Assembly (NCBI GenBank): GCA_016296045.1
Contig: JAEDKB010000020.1
Coordinates: 1 to 16,356, forward strand
Length of the DNA stretch: 16,356 nucleotides
From: Oscillospiraceae bacterium
Lineage (GTDB): Bacteria; Bacillota; Clostridia; Oscillospirales; Oscillospiraceae
Direction of reading: 5' to 3'
In this document: positions 1 to 6,779 of the stretch, one piece after another
Position numbering within the stretch: the first letter of the stretch is position 1
How the letters are laid out: each line of letters opens with the position of its first letter
Notes under the pieces: generated by a model
Told to the model about the DNA's origin: nothing
The model's input: the letters and a program-made list of their open reading frames with translations, nothing else
Databases searched by the model: none
Program-made: the position numbers and the translations under genes

Positions 1-11
1 ATATCCTCCTT
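1..11 (-). promoter_or_regulatory. Ribosome binding site of the next gene, expected rplA
   Basis: Read on the minus strand, this edge is AAGGAGG followed by ATAT, a near-perfect Shine-Dalgarno sequence, so a start codon should lie within a few bases beyond the window. It follows rplK by about 64 bases on the same strand. The conserved order nusG-rplK-rplA predicts ribosomal protein L1 (rplA); none of its coding sequence is inside the window. Confidence 0.75.
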
Positions 12-74
12 AAAGTGGTAAATGCGGAAATGAAAATCCTCCCACATATTGAGGCTGAATGCCTCGGCAGCAAA

Positions 75-500
75 TTAGTCAACGACAGTGATGCCCATGG
101 AGCGGCAGGTGCCTGCAACCATGCTCATAGCGGCTTCGATGGTGGAAGCGGTAAGATCGGGCATTTTTCTTTCAGCGATCTCACGAACCTGTGCCTGAGT
201 GATCGTGCCGACTTTGTCCTTGTTGGGAACGCCGGAGCCCTTGTCCAAACCGGCGGCCTTCAAAATGAGGGTCGGGGTCGGGGGGGTCTTGGTGATGAAG
301 GAGAAGCTGCGATCGGCATAAACGGTGATAACAACCGGAATCTTGAAGCCGGCCTGATCCTTGGTGCGATCGTTGAATTCCTTAATGAACTGTGCAATGT
401 TGACGCCATGCTGGCCGAGAGCCGGGCCGACAGGGGGCGAAGCGGTCGCCTTAGCGGCCGGAATCTGAAGTTTGATATAACCAGTAACTTTCTGTGCCAT
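75..500 (-). CDS. rplK: 50S ribosomal protein L11
   Basis: L11 is the 23S rRNA-binding protein at the base of the ribosomal stalk, in the GTPase-associated centre, where it contacts elongation factors. The 141-aa product is family length. It begins [15 protein letters not shown] and carries the N-terminal signature [14 protein letters not shown], then a C-terminal rRNA-binding domain ending [10 protein letters not shown]. The ATG was chosen over an in-frame codon 15 bases upstream because GGAGGTG lies 8 bases before it, and the upstream codon would fall inside that ribosome binding site. It lies between nusG and the expected rplA, the usual arrangement. A folded leader just upstream suggests translational feedback by L1. 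Identity is not in doubt. Confidence 0.98.
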   Translation of the reverse strand: MAQKVTGYIKLQIPAAKATASPPVGPALGQHGVNIAQFIKEFNDRTKDQAGFKIPVVITVYADRSFSFITKTPPTPTLILKAAGLDKGSGVPNKDKVGTITQAQVREIAERKMPDLTASTIEAAMSMVAGTCRSMGITVVD

Positions 501-523
501 GATAAGCACCTCCAAATAAAAAT

Positions 524-571
524 GTGGTGATACGCTTGCGCGTATTTTTGGCGGGGAAGCTCCCCTCCCAC
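524..571 (-). promoter_or_regulatory. Putative L1-binding leader of rplK
   Basis: On the minus-strand RNA a GUGG (571-568) can pair with a CCAC (527-524). This closes a loop containing two perfect hairpins: GGGGA-GCU-UCCCC (565-553) and AUACGC-GCAA-GCGUAU (545-530, a GNRA tetraloop). The sequence GUGGGAG followed later by CACCACA resembles the L1-binding element that mimics the L1 site of 23S rRNA and represses rplK-rplA translation in many bacteria (recalled family knowledge). The element ends about 10 bases upstream of the rplK Shine-Dalgarno site, a suitable place for translational control. The second hairpin may be a lineage insertion. No covariance support was available. Confidence 0.55.
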
Positions 572-579
572 GTTTGTCA

Positions 580-595
580 CCGAATGATTATTCGG
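580..595 (-). other. Small perfect hairpin overlapping the nusG stop codon
   Basis: CCGAAT-GATT-ATTCGG is a perfect 6-bp inverted repeat with a 4-base loop that spans the last codons and the stop of nusG. There is no T-run after it, so it is not an intrinsic terminator. It could be an RNA-processing or stabilising element between nusG and rplK, or simply chance. Confidence 0.4.
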
Positions 596-1115
596 AAACA
601 ACCTCCACCTGATCGAGCTCCAGCTCGACCGGTGTTTCGCGACCGAACATGGAAACGGTCACGCGAACCTTATTCTTTTCGATGTCCAGCATCTCGACTT
701 CGCCGTTGAAGCCGCTCAGCGGACCGTCAATCACGGTGACGGTATCGCCGACATCATAGCCGACAACGATTTCACGCTTCTCAACGCCGAGAGAATAAAT
801 CTCATCCTCCGTCAGGGGGACGGGCTTATTGCTGCCGGCAGAGATGAAGCCTGTAACACCGCGGACATTTTTAATGATATACCATGCTTCATCGGTCATC
901 ACCATCTTCACCAAGACGTAACCGGGGAAGAGCTTGCGGTCGTAGGTTTTCGGACCGTTATCAGTGATTTCGGTGACGGTTTCCATCGGGATGGAGACCT
1001 GATGGATGATGTCCTGCAGTTGTCTGGTTTCCACCGTTTTTTCGATGGTAGCCTTTACGGTGTTTTCATAACCGGAATAGGTATGCACAACATACCATTT
1101 CGCTGCTTCTGCCAT
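588..1115 (-). CDS. nusG: Transcription termination/antitermination factor NusG
   Basis: NusG binds RNA polymerase and modulates elongation, pausing and Rho termination. The 175-aa product has the NGN domain (about residues 6-110, starting KWYVVHTYSGYENTV, with KLFPGYVLVKM at 61-71). It is followed by a KOW domain near residues 122-172 (GDTVTVIDGPLSGFNGEV). The start is the ATG of MAEAAKW, which fits family alignments; an in-frame extension would run 22 residues back into secE. No good Shine-Dalgarno sequence precedes this ATG. The secE stop codon ends only 5 bases upstream, so translation is probably coupled to secE. It lies in the classical secE-nusG-rplK order. Confidence 0.97.
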   Translation of the reverse strand: MAEAAKWYVVHTYSGYENTVKATIEKTVETRQLQDIIHQVSIPMETVTEITDNGPKTYDRKLFPGYVLVKMVMTDEAWYIIKNVRGVTGFISAGSNKPVPLTEDEIYSLGVEKREIVVGYDVGDTVTVIDGPLSGFNGEVEMLDIEKNKVRVTVSMFGRETPVELELDQVEVVSE

Positions 1116-1120
1116 ACCGA

Positions 1121-1354
1121 TTATCTGAAGAGGTTGCCCAGCAGACCCATGCCTTGACCGGCAAGGAAGTCGAACAGGCAAACGATGATTCCGACAATGA
1201 GAATCGAAACGAGAACGATCACAGTGTTGTTGAGCAGCTGTTTACCGTTCGGCCATACGACCTTTTTCAGCTCGCTCTTCATTTCACGGAACCACTTGGA
1301 AATTGCGCGGCCGGTACGGACGAAGAAATTCGGCTTTTTGCTTACTTCTGCCAT
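1121..1354 (-). CDS. secE: Preprotein translocase subunit SecE
   Basis: SecE is the small membrane subunit that clamps SecY in the SecYEG protein-export channel. The 77-aa product has one transmembrane helix near residues 43-63. Before it comes the conserved amphipathic segment with ELKKVVWP (28-35), the SecE signature. The minimal single-helix form is typical of Gram-positive bacteria. AAAGGAAG lies upstream of the ATG. The gene is 18 bases downstream of rpmG and 5 bases upstream of nusG, in a standard operon. Confidence 0.97.
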   Translation of the reverse strand: MAEVSKKPNFFVRTGRAISKWFREMKSELKKVVWPNGKQLLNNTVIVLVSILIVGIIVCLFDFLAGQGMGLLGNLFR

Positions 1355-1372
1355 TGTTTTTCTTCCTTTCGC

Positions 1373-1522
1373 TTACTTCGTTTCGGTATGAACGGTATGC
1401 TTTCTGCAGAACCTGCAATACTTTTTCATTTCCAGACGGTCGGGGTCATTCTTCTTGTTTTTCATGGTGTTGTAGTTTCTCTGTTTGCACTCATTGCAAC
1501 GAAGGGTAATCTTAACTCGCAT
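1373..1522 (-). CDS. rpmG: 50S ribosomal protein L33
   Basis: This 49-residue gene begins [19 protein letters not shown]. It has the L33 zinc-ribbon pairs CNEC and CRFC, so it is the zinc-binding (C+) form of L33, a small protein of the large ribosomal subunit. The length matches the family. TAAGGAGGTG sits 5-11 bases before the ATG, a very strong ribosome binding site. It is the first gene of the rpmG-secE-nusG-rplK-rplA series, and a sigma-A-type promoter lies about 135 bases upstream. No zinc-free L33 paralogue is visible here. Confidence 0.95.
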   Translation of the reverse strand: MRVKITLRCNECKQRNYNTMKNKKNDPDRLEMKKYCRFCRKHTVHTETK

Positions 1523-1555
1523 TTCGGCACCTCCTTAATTTTGCCTCCCTGCATT

Positions 1556-1611
1556 CCCTCGGCTATCAAAAAATTTAGCAGACGCCGAAACTACCGGGCG
1601 CCGTCCGAGGG
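1556..1611 (-). promoter_or_regulatory. Structured 5' leader of rpmG-secE-nusG
   Basis: A perfect 7-bp repeat, CCCTCGG (1556-1562) with CCGAGGG (1605-1611), encloses a further pairing of GACG/CGTC and CCG/CGG. The result is a rod-like hairpin in the roughly 130-base untranslated leader between the promoter and rpmG. No T-run follows on the minus strand, so it is not an obvious terminator. An attenuator, protein-binding site or mRNA stabiliser is possible; I do not recognise a named family. Confidence 0.4.
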
Positions 1612-1657
1612 TGAAAAATGGGCGCAAAAATAAAACCCAATTTTCGCAGGTAGAGCT

Positions 1658-1686
1658 ATCTTATCATATGAAGTCAAACAGGTCAA
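1658..1686 (-). promoter_or_regulatory. Sigma-A promoter of the rpmG operon
   Basis: On the minus strand TTGACC (1686-1681) is separated by exactly 17 bases from TAAGAT (1663-1658), close to the TTGACA-17-TATAAT consensus. Transcription would begin near 1651, giving a leader of about 130 bases before rpmG. It is the only strong candidate upstream of the operon. Confidence 0.8.
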
Positions 1687-1769
1687 GCATTTTTCTTGCT
1701 TTTTTCAAAGAAATATGGCACTATAACACGGTTCTCCCTTCGCATCCGATGGAAAAATGCAATCGGTAT

Positions 1770-1796
1770 GCAACCGAAGCGAAAAATGCGCGTCCT
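1770..1796 (+). promoter_or_regulatory. Possible ECF-type autoregulatory promoter
   Basis: GCAACC, 15 bases, then CGTCCT resembles the AAC (-35) and CGTC (-10) core bases of ECF-sigma promoters, and it lies about 42 bases upstream of a sigma-factor gene. ECF sigma factors commonly drive their own operon, so autoregulation is plausible, but the match is short and the spacer slightly tight. A weaker sigma-A-like -10 (TATAAC, 1722-1727) lies further upstream. Two copies of GAAAAATGC (1752-1760 and 1781-1789) also occur here. Confidence 0.35.
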
Positions 1797-1837
1797 TATA
1801 GGCGAGAATTCTCAAAACCGCACAGAAGGAGGTCCTT

Positions 1838-2386
1838 ATGGACGACAGAGAGATCATATTGCTTCTGAAAAAAGACAACCAGAAGGCGCTGGAACAAGTA
1901 ATCTCACAATACGGTACATATGTTGCCGCCGTGGTACGCCATCAGCTTGGCGCGTTCTCCACGCCCGAGGATGTCGAGGAGCTTGCCTCAGACGTATTTG
2001 CCGCCATGTGGCGCAGCCGTTACAGGCTCAAAACCGACCACATCCGCGGCTGGCTCGGCGCTGCCGCACGCAACCGCGCAAGAAGTTTTTTGCGAAAGCA
2101 GTCGCTCCTGACTGCCAACGAAGAGGATTACCTCTTTATCGCAGACGATGACGCGCAGCGGCTTTTGGAAAAGCAGGAGCGGACGCGTCTCGTGCATGAG
2201 GCGCTAACGGCGCTGCAGGCGGAGGATCGTGAGATTTTCCTGCGCTACTATTATTATAATCAAAGCGTAAGCCAGATTTCAGAAGCTTTGGGGCGCAACA
2301 CAAACACGGTCAAAAGCCGCTTGGCACGCGGCAGAAGTAAGCTGAAGGAGATTTTAATGAAAGAAGGTTTTGTCTGTGAGGCTTGA
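1838..2386 (+). CDS. ECF-like RNA polymerase sigma-70 family factor
   Basis: This is a 182-aa two-domain sigma factor that would direct RNA polymerase to a special promoter set. A region 2 helical domain covers about residues 18-90, with DVEELASDVFAAMWRSR and GWLGAAARNRARSFLRK. A region 4 helix-turn-helix covers about 115-172, with LQAEDREIFLRYYYY, SVSQISEALG and NTVKSRLARGRSKLKE. Regions 1 and 3 are absent, as in group 4 (ECF) factors. AAGGAGGT lies 4 bases before the ATG. It overlaps the following membrane protein by 11 bases, the usual arrangement of a sigma factor with its membrane regulator. Its signal and regulon cannot be told from sequence. Confidence 0.9.
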   Translation: MDDREIILLLKKDNQKALEQVISQYGTYVAAVVRHQLGAFSTPEDVEELASDVFAAMWRSRYRLKTDHIRGWLGAAARNRARSFLRKQSLLTANEEDYLFIADDDAQRLLEKQERTRLVHEALTALQAEDREIFLRYYYYNQSVSQISEALGRNTNTVKSRLARGRSKLKEILMKEGFVCEA

Positions 2387-3269
2387 AATACGGGAACTGC
2401 TGAGCGAATGGGAGGAAAACGAAATCGATCTCAGCGGTGAGGCAGATATCGAACACATCCGAGCAAAAACCCTGTGCAAAATCGGGATCGGCATGAAACG
2501 GCGCCGTCCGCTGCGGATCGTGCTGATTGCAGCGGCAGCCGTGCTTCTTCTGGCAGGCGTTACCGCCGCAGCCTATTTCGGAATCGTCATCAAAGATACC
2601 GAGCCGGCAGTGGTAAAGGCAGGCGATGACAGTGAAATTGCAGGCGATGAGGATCTTTATTTTTTGGGTGAAAACCATACGCTGAATTTTGATGTGACCG
2701 GAAACGGCACCGTTGTCGGCTTCCGGGCAGACAGTATTCCGGGCAAGAACGGTGAGCTTTTCATAGGCTATTTGGACAAGGATTTTTTTGATTGCAACGG
2801 AGTGGATATTTCAGAATTGCCTGATCTTGAAAATGTCTGTTACCTTCTTGAAAGCACCGTAACAGTGGACGGTAAATCTTATTTGGCAGCGGCCATCCAT
2901 ACTTACTATGGTCGGGAGCTGCATGATAAGTTCTTTACTCTGAACGGAGAAATAACGGTTGTTAAGCACGAAAACATTGGAGATTTGGAAGCGGTATTCC
3001 TCACACAGGATCGTTCCAAAACCGTCACGGCAGTAAAGGACGGTGAAGAAATATACGGTTATTCGTACGAGCCGGTCTGGAACGTGCTGCTCCTTTTTGA
3101 CAAAGCGCATGAAAGTCTGATCCACGTCTGCGCGGATTCCACGGTGACCGATATGGAAGAACTGGAAAAATTCGCCGCCGGTCTGGAGATTGTAGACACC
3201 GGCATTCCTGCGTCTTGCCTGCCCCAATCGGCACAATCCACAATTGAGTTAGAACCCATGGTCGGCTGA
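2376..3269 (+). CDS. Single-pass membrane protein, putative anti-sigma factor
   Basis: The predicted 297-aa protein has a short acidic, probably cytoplasmic N-terminus (about 1-40), a basic patch KRRR, one transmembrane helix (about 47-70) and a roughly 225-residue outside domain. That topology, plus an 11-base overlap with the ECF sigma gene, suggests a regulator that holds the sigma factor at the membrane and responds outside the cell. I see no HxxxCxxC zinc anti-sigma motif, so this would be a non-zinc type; I do not recognise the outer domain. I chose the GTG start because GAAGG sits 8 bases before it; a TTG six bases earlier would be too close to that site. Role is inferred from position and topology only. 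Confidence 0.6.
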   Translation: MRLEIRELLSEWEENEIDLSGEADIEHIRAKTLCKIGIGMKRRRPLRIVLIAAAAVLLLAGVTAAAYFGIVIKDTEPAVVKAGDDSEIAGDEDLYFLGENHTLNFDVTGNGTVVGFRADSIPGKNGELFIGYLDKDFFDCNGVDISELPDLENVCYLLESTVTVDGKSYLAAAIHTYYGRELHDKFFTLNGEITVVKHENIGDLEAVFLTQDRSKTVTAVKDGEEIYGYSYEPVWNVLLLFDKAHESLIHVCADSTVTDMEELEKFAAGLEIVDTGIPASCLPQSAQSTIELEPMVG

Positions 3270-3270
3270 A

Positions 3271-3315
3271 AAAATGCGCCGCAAGGGATGACCGCCATCC
3301 CTTGCGGCGCATTTT
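3271..3315 (+). terminator. Rho-independent terminator of the sigma operon
   Basis: A perfect 20-bp stem (AAAATGCGCCGCAAGGGATG and its complement) with a 5-base loop begins one base after the stop codon. T-runs of 4 (plus strand) and 6 (minus strand) flank it, so it could work in both directions, although no minus-strand gene enters it. Confidence 0.9.
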
Positions 3316-3582
3316 GCAAGCCTTCACTTTTAAAAAAGCTGTAAAAGCTTTTATCGCTCTCCGGCCTCTGACATTTAATTCTCTCTTCTACTTTATTTGC
3401 AGTGCTTGCCAAGTATTTTTCCCGTTTTTAAACTTCTCAATTTCGATCTTGTTGCAATATTTGTTGACACTTTGCAGCCAGCCTGATATCCTATAATTAT
3501 CACAAGCATAACACGCATTTTCCCGAGGAATTTATATGCAAATACATTGGTTTCTTTTGAAAAAATGACGGAGGACGATTTT
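3316..3582. other. AT-rich intergenic region
   Basis: No gene is supported in this stretch. It holds a weak hairpin (AAAAGCT, 5-base loop, AGCTTTT at 3334-3352), a run of pyrimidine-rich AT sequence, and then the promoter and ribosome binding site of the lipoprotein gene. Composition is clearly more AT-rich than the flanking operons. Confidence 0.5.
3464..3492 (+). promoter_or_regulatory. Sigma-A promoter of the lipoprotein gene
   Basis: A consensus TTGACA (3464-3469) is followed after 17 bases by TATCCT (3487-3492). A perfect TATAAT overlaps it at 3492-3497 but would leave a 22-base spacer from this -35. Either -10 would start transcription about 80 bases before the gene. Confidence 0.65.
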
Positions 3583-4263
3583 ATGAGGACGAAAGGATTT
3601 ATCATGTTATCCCTTACCGTTGCATTCTTAATTCTTTTGAGTGCTTGTGAAAAAGAAGCGGCTCCGTACGCACCAAATTATGATATCCAATACACCACAT
3701 ATGATTATGATTTGTCTACCGAATTCGGTAATAATGACATTTTCGAGATTCAGAATTTTACGAAGACATCAAACGCATCTGTTCGCACACAGGAAGCCGA
3801 CAACAAAGCATGGTATGCCGCAGGTTGGAAGATACTGAAAACCACAGATGACTGGCACGCATTCGTGTCATTGGAGGATGAATGGAAGGAGCTGCATCAC
3901 CGGTTTTTATTGGAATATATAACAGAGAGGCAATACAGAAACCGCTACGCCGAAGCACAGTTACTATGTGAAGGAGATAAAACCGCCGAACTTGTTTTTG
4001 ACAGCCGATTTTTTGACAATAACAACCTGTTATTGGTAGATTTGTGTTATTGCGGCGCGACAAAAATCCATCTGAGACCCGAAAACCTGACGGCTGCAGG
4101 CAATCAAATTACTCTGGATGTTTGCTATGGCGGCACACTCACTTCCACCGGATCAAACAGCGGCGAAATATGCCTGATTCCCATTCCAAAGGAATGTGAT
4201 ACCGCCTCTGTCAATATCATTTATATGCCGGAATGGGTAGAGGTATATAATCCCATGGAATGA
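3583..4263 (+). CDS. Predicted lipoprotein of unknown function
   Basis: The 226-aa product begins MRTKGFIMLSLTVAFLILLSAC, a signal peptide ending in a lipobox (LSAC, cysteine 22), so it is likely lipid-anchored on the outer face of the membrane. The mature part starts with a Tyr/Asp-rich linker. It is followed by a mixed domain with many aromatic residues and a beta-rich C-terminal half. I recognise no family. The ATG is chosen because GGAGG lies 8 bases upstream and the signal peptide starts there; an in-frame TTG 36 bases earlier lacks a site. It stands alone with its own promoter and terminators on both sides. It is visibly more AT-rich than its neighbours, which may mean transfer. Confidence 0.8.
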   Translation: MRTKGFIMLSLTVAFLILLSACEKEAAPYAPNYDIQYTTYDYDLSTEFGNNDIFEIQNFTKTSNASVRTQEADNKAWYAAGWKILKTTDDWHAFVSLEDEWKELHHRFLLEYITERQYRNRYAEAQLLCEGDKTAELVFDSRFFDNNNLLLVDLCYCGATKIHLRPENLTAAGNQITLDVCYGGTLTSTGSNSGEICLIPIPKECDTASVNIIYMPEWVEVYNPME

Positions 4264-4329
4264 CTTTGTGAGTTTGCTATGCTTGACGGTCGTTGTTTTG
4301 CAGCAAATCTCAATATGCAAATAACTAAC

Positions 4330-4361
4330 GCGAATGCGGAGGAATGAACCTCCGCATTCGC
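4330..4361. terminator. Bidirectional terminator between lipoprotein and feo operon
   Basis: A perfect 13-bp stem (GCGAATGCGGAGG and complement) with a 6-base loop lies between two convergent genes. The flanking T-rich tails are broken (ATTATTGTTT on the plus strand, GTTAGTTATTT on the minus), so efficiency may be moderate. Confidence 0.7.
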
Positions 4362-4362
4362 A

Positions 4363-4494
4363 TTATTGTTTATGCCTCTTACACTTTTCACAGTCGCCGC
4401 AGCAGGTCTTTCCCTTTCGGCGAATCAGCCAAATCACCGTAAAGATCAGCCAAAGTACGACAAGGGAAAGCAGAACAATCTCAAGCCAGCCCAT
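4363..4494 (-). CDS. FeoB-associated Cys-rich small membrane protein
   Basis: This 43-aa gene starts one base after the feoB stop codon. The product has one transmembrane helix (about residues 3-25, Trp-rich), a basic RRKGK stretch, then a cytoplasmic-side Cys tail with CCGDCEKC and a basic end. This is the shape of the small FeoB-associated Cys-rich proteins seen after feoB in Firmicutes. They are thought to help ferrous iron uptake, perhaps as an FeoC-like or metal-handling partner; their function is not settled. No Shine-Dalgarno sequence precedes the ATG, so translation is probably coupled to feoB. The four cysteines could bind iron or a cluster (inference). Confidence 0.85.
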   Translation of the reverse strand: MGWLEIVLLSLVVLWLIFTVIWLIRRKGKTCCGDCEKCKRHKQ

Positions 4495-4495
4495 A

Positions 4496-6502
4496 TCAGA
4501 AAATCAGGCAGGCAGCCTGATAGACCAGCGCTGCGGTCAACCACGCGACAACACACTGAAAAACCGCAACCAGCGCGCCGCGCCATTTTCCGCCCAGTTC
4601 CCGTCCGATCGCCGCGATCGCCGCAACACACGGCGTATAGAGCAGCGTAAAGACAAGGAAGCTGACGGCGGAAGCCGTTGTAAACAGTCCTGCAAGACCC
4701 ATGCTCAGGTTTTCCATGCCGGTACCGGTCAGGATGCCGAGCGTGCTGACAACGGCCTCCTTTGCCGTAAAGCCTGTGACAAGCGCCGTTGTAATGCGCC
4801 AATCGCCGAATCCGAGCGGCTGGAAGATCGGTGCCAGCAGCTTGCCGATGCCTGCCAGAAGGCTTTGTGAGCTGTCCTGCACAAAATTCAGGTGCGGATC
4901 AAACGATTGCAGGAACCAAATAATCAGCGTTGCGACAAAAATCACGGTAAAGGCCCGCTGCAAAAAATCCTTCGCCTTATCCCACAGCAGCATTGCCACA
5001 CTCTTGGCAGACGGCATCCGATAATTCGGAAGCTCCATCACAAACGGCACGGGTTTGCCGCGGAACAGCGTTTTTTTCAGCAGGAGCGATACCAAAACGC
5101 CGACCACCATTCCACCGAAATACAGAAGTCCCATGGTCAGCGCGGCATAGCGCGGAAAGAACGCCGCGGAAAACACCGCATAAATCGGAATTTTTGCTGA
5201 GCAGCTCATAAAAGGTGTCAGAAGAATTGTCAATCTGCGGTCACGCGAGGACGGCAGCGTCCGCGTTGCCATAACCGCCGGAACCGTGCAGCCAAAGCCG
5301 ATCAGCATCGGCACAAAGCTGCGTCCGGACAGGCCGATCTTACGCAGCAGCTTATCCATCACGAACGCGACACGCGCCATATAGCCCGTATCCTCCAGAA
5401 TGGAGAGGAAAAAGAACATCACAACAATAATGGGCAGGAAGCTGACCACGCTTCCCACACCCGCGAAAATGCCTTTGATAATGAGACTATGTACCACGGG
5501 ATTCAAGCCGTAGGCGCTCAAGCCCCGATCCACGACCTCCGAAAGCCGATCGATGCCCAAAGCAAGCAGATCCTGCAAGAAAGCACCTACTACATCAAAG
5601 GTCAGCCAGAAGATCAGCAGCATAATGCCGACAAAGATCGGCAGCGCCGCATATTTGTTTGTCAAGACCCGATCAATGCGGACAGAACGGATATGCTCTT
5701 TGCTCTCACGGCTCTTGACGACCGTTTTTTCGCAGAGCTTTTCAATGTAGTCATAACGCATGGAGGCAATCGCGGCATTACGGTCGAGGCCGCCCTCCTC
5801 CTCCATCTGCACAATGCTGTGTTCGAGCAGCTCCAGCTCGTTTTGATCGATGGCGAGCCGCTCAATAATGTCAGAATCGCCCTCGATCATCTTCGTTGCC
5901 GCAAATCGCCGCGCCATGGAAGCATTGCGCGCATGATCCTCAATCAGATGGGAAACCGCATGAATACAGCGGTGAACCGGACCGTCATCACAGAAATCCA
6001 CACGCTTCGGACGGCGCTTCTCTCTTGCCGCACGCACCGCGCTGTCGATCAGTTCATCAATGCCCTCATTTTTGATCGCTGAAATCGGAATCACGGAAAT
6101 ACCGAGCTCCTGCGACATCTTATTGACGTCAATGGTGCCGCCGTTGCCGCGCACCTCATCCATCATATTCAGCGCCAGCACCATCGGAATCTCCATTTCC
6201 AGAAGCTGAAGCGTCAGATAAAGATTGCGTTCAATGTTCGTCGCGTCAATAATATTGATAATCCCATCCGGATGCTCGTTCAGCAGAAAGTCCCGCGTTA
6301 CGACCTCCTCTCCGGTGTAGGGACGCATGGAATAAATGCCGGGCAGATCGGTCACCTCGCAGTCCTTTTTGCCGCGCAGAAAGCCGCTCTTGCTGTCAAC
6401 CGTGACGCCCGGAAAATTTCCGACGTGCTGATTCGCGCCGGTGAGCTGATTGAACAGCGTTGTTTTGCCGCAATTCTGGTTTCCGACCAATGCAAACTTC
6501 AT
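4496..6502 (-). CDS. feoB: Ferrous iron transport protein B
   Basis: FeoB imports Fe(II) across the cytoplasmic membrane. The 668-aa product has an N-terminal G domain with G1 GNQNCGKT (7-14), switch threonine T34, G3 DLPG (52-55), G4 NMMD (112-115) and G5 SA (141-142). A helical linker follows (about 150-275), then a polytopic membrane domain from about residue 285. Two gate motifs are canonical: GFGCTVPAVMATRT (402-415) and FMSCSAKIPIY, with cysteines 405 and 434. The ATG overlaps the feoA stop codon as ATGA. It is the middle gene of feoA-feoB-small Cys protein. A divergent paralogue lies about 8 kb away in this window. Confidence 0.97.
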   Translation of the reverse strand: MKFALVGNQNCGKTTLFNQLTGANQHVGNFPGVTVDSKSGFLRGKKDCEVTDLPGIYSMRPYTGEEVVTRDFLLNEHPDGIINIIDATNIERNLYLTLQLLEMEIPMVLALNMMDEVRGNGGTIDVNKMSQELGISVIPISAIKNEGIDELIDSAVRAAREKRRPKRVDFCDDGPVHRCIHAVSHLIEDHARNASMARRFAATKMIEGDSDIIERLAIDQNELELLEHSIVQMEEEGGLDRNAAIASMRYDYIEKLCEKTVVKSRESKEHIRSVRIDRVLTNKYAALPIFVGIMLLIFWLTFDVVGAFLQDLLALGIDRLSEVVDRGLSAYGLNPVVHSLIIKGIFAGVGSVVSFLPIIVVMFFFLSILEDTGYMARVAFVMDKLLRKIGLSGRSFVPMLIGFGCTVPAVMATRTLPSSRDRRLTILLTPFMSCSAKIPIYAVFSAAFFPRYAALTMGLLYFGGMVVGVLVSLLLKKTLFRGKPVPFVMELPNYRMPSAKSVAMLLWDKAKDFLQRAFTVIFVATLIIWFLQSFDPHLNFVQDSSQSLLAGIGKLLAPIFQPLGFGDWRITTALVTGFTAKEAVVSTLGILTGTGMENLSMGLAGLFTTASAVSFLVFTLLYTPCVAAIAAIGRELGGKWRGALVAVFQCVVAWLTAALVYQAACLIF

Positions 6503-6735
6503 CTGGCATCCACCTCCGGCTGAATCTCAATTTTATCTGCATCCTCCATACGGATCGTCAGCTCATAGCCGCGCAGTCGAATCTCCATCGGATCTCCCAT
6601 CGGAGCGATCTTCTGAACGGTAACAAATGTATGCGGGATCAGTCCCATATCCAACAGGCGGCAGCGCAGAAGCCCCTCACCGCCCACTGCCGTGATTATT
6701 CCGCTTTTCCCAACAGGAAGATTCTTTAACGTCAT
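6499..6735 (-). CDS. feoA: Ferrous iron transport protein A
   Basis: FeoA is a small cytoplasmic SH3-like protein needed for FeoB activity. The 78-aa product is family length and carries the typical core RCRLLDMGLIPHT (24-36), then a segment with IAPMGDPMEIRLRGYELTIR. The ATG of MTLKNLPVG is chosen because AAGGGAG lies 8 bases upstream; an in-frame GTG 54 bases earlier has no such support. Its stop overlaps the feoB start by ATGA, giving translational coupling. It is the first gene of the feo operon, behind a promoter with a possible metal-dependent operator. Confidence 0.95.
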   Translation of the reverse strand: MTLKNLPVGKSGIITAVGGEGLLRCRLLDMGLIPHTFVTVQKIAPMGDPMEIRLRGYELTIRMEDADKIEIQPEVDAR

Positions 6736-6753
6736 CGGTATCTCTCCCTTCTT

Positions 6754-6769
6754 GTTAGTCTTGCTTAAC
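6754..6769 (-). promoter_or_regulatory. Candidate DtxR-family-type operator of the feo operon
   Basis: GTTAGTCTTGCTTAAC is an imperfect palindrome with GTTA/TAAC ends. It lies just downstream of the feo -10 element, close to the predicted transcription start. Placement and half-sites loosely recall iron- or manganese-responsive DtxR/IdeR boxes; it is not a Fur box. The short match makes this tentative. Confidence 0.35.
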
Positions 6770-6779
6770 TTCGGTAATA

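Noticed and set aside
15..530. Open frame on the plus strand opposite rplK
   Set aside because: Antisense to a certain ribosomal protein gene; no motif and no upstream site.
1746..1789. Short repeats (CCGAT/ATCGG and two GAAAAATGC copies) before the sigma gene as a repressor site
   Set aside because: Too short to separate from chance; only mentioned with the candidate promoter.
3334..3352. AAAAGCT/AGCTTTT hairpin after the sigma operon as a second terminator
   Set aside because: Only 7 AT-rich base pairs, and a perfect 20-bp terminator already lies just upstream; probably chance in AT-rich DNA.
4334..4870. Plus-strand frame across the end of feoB
   Set aside because: Antisense to feoB and the small Cys-rich gene; low-complexity polar composition and no family match.
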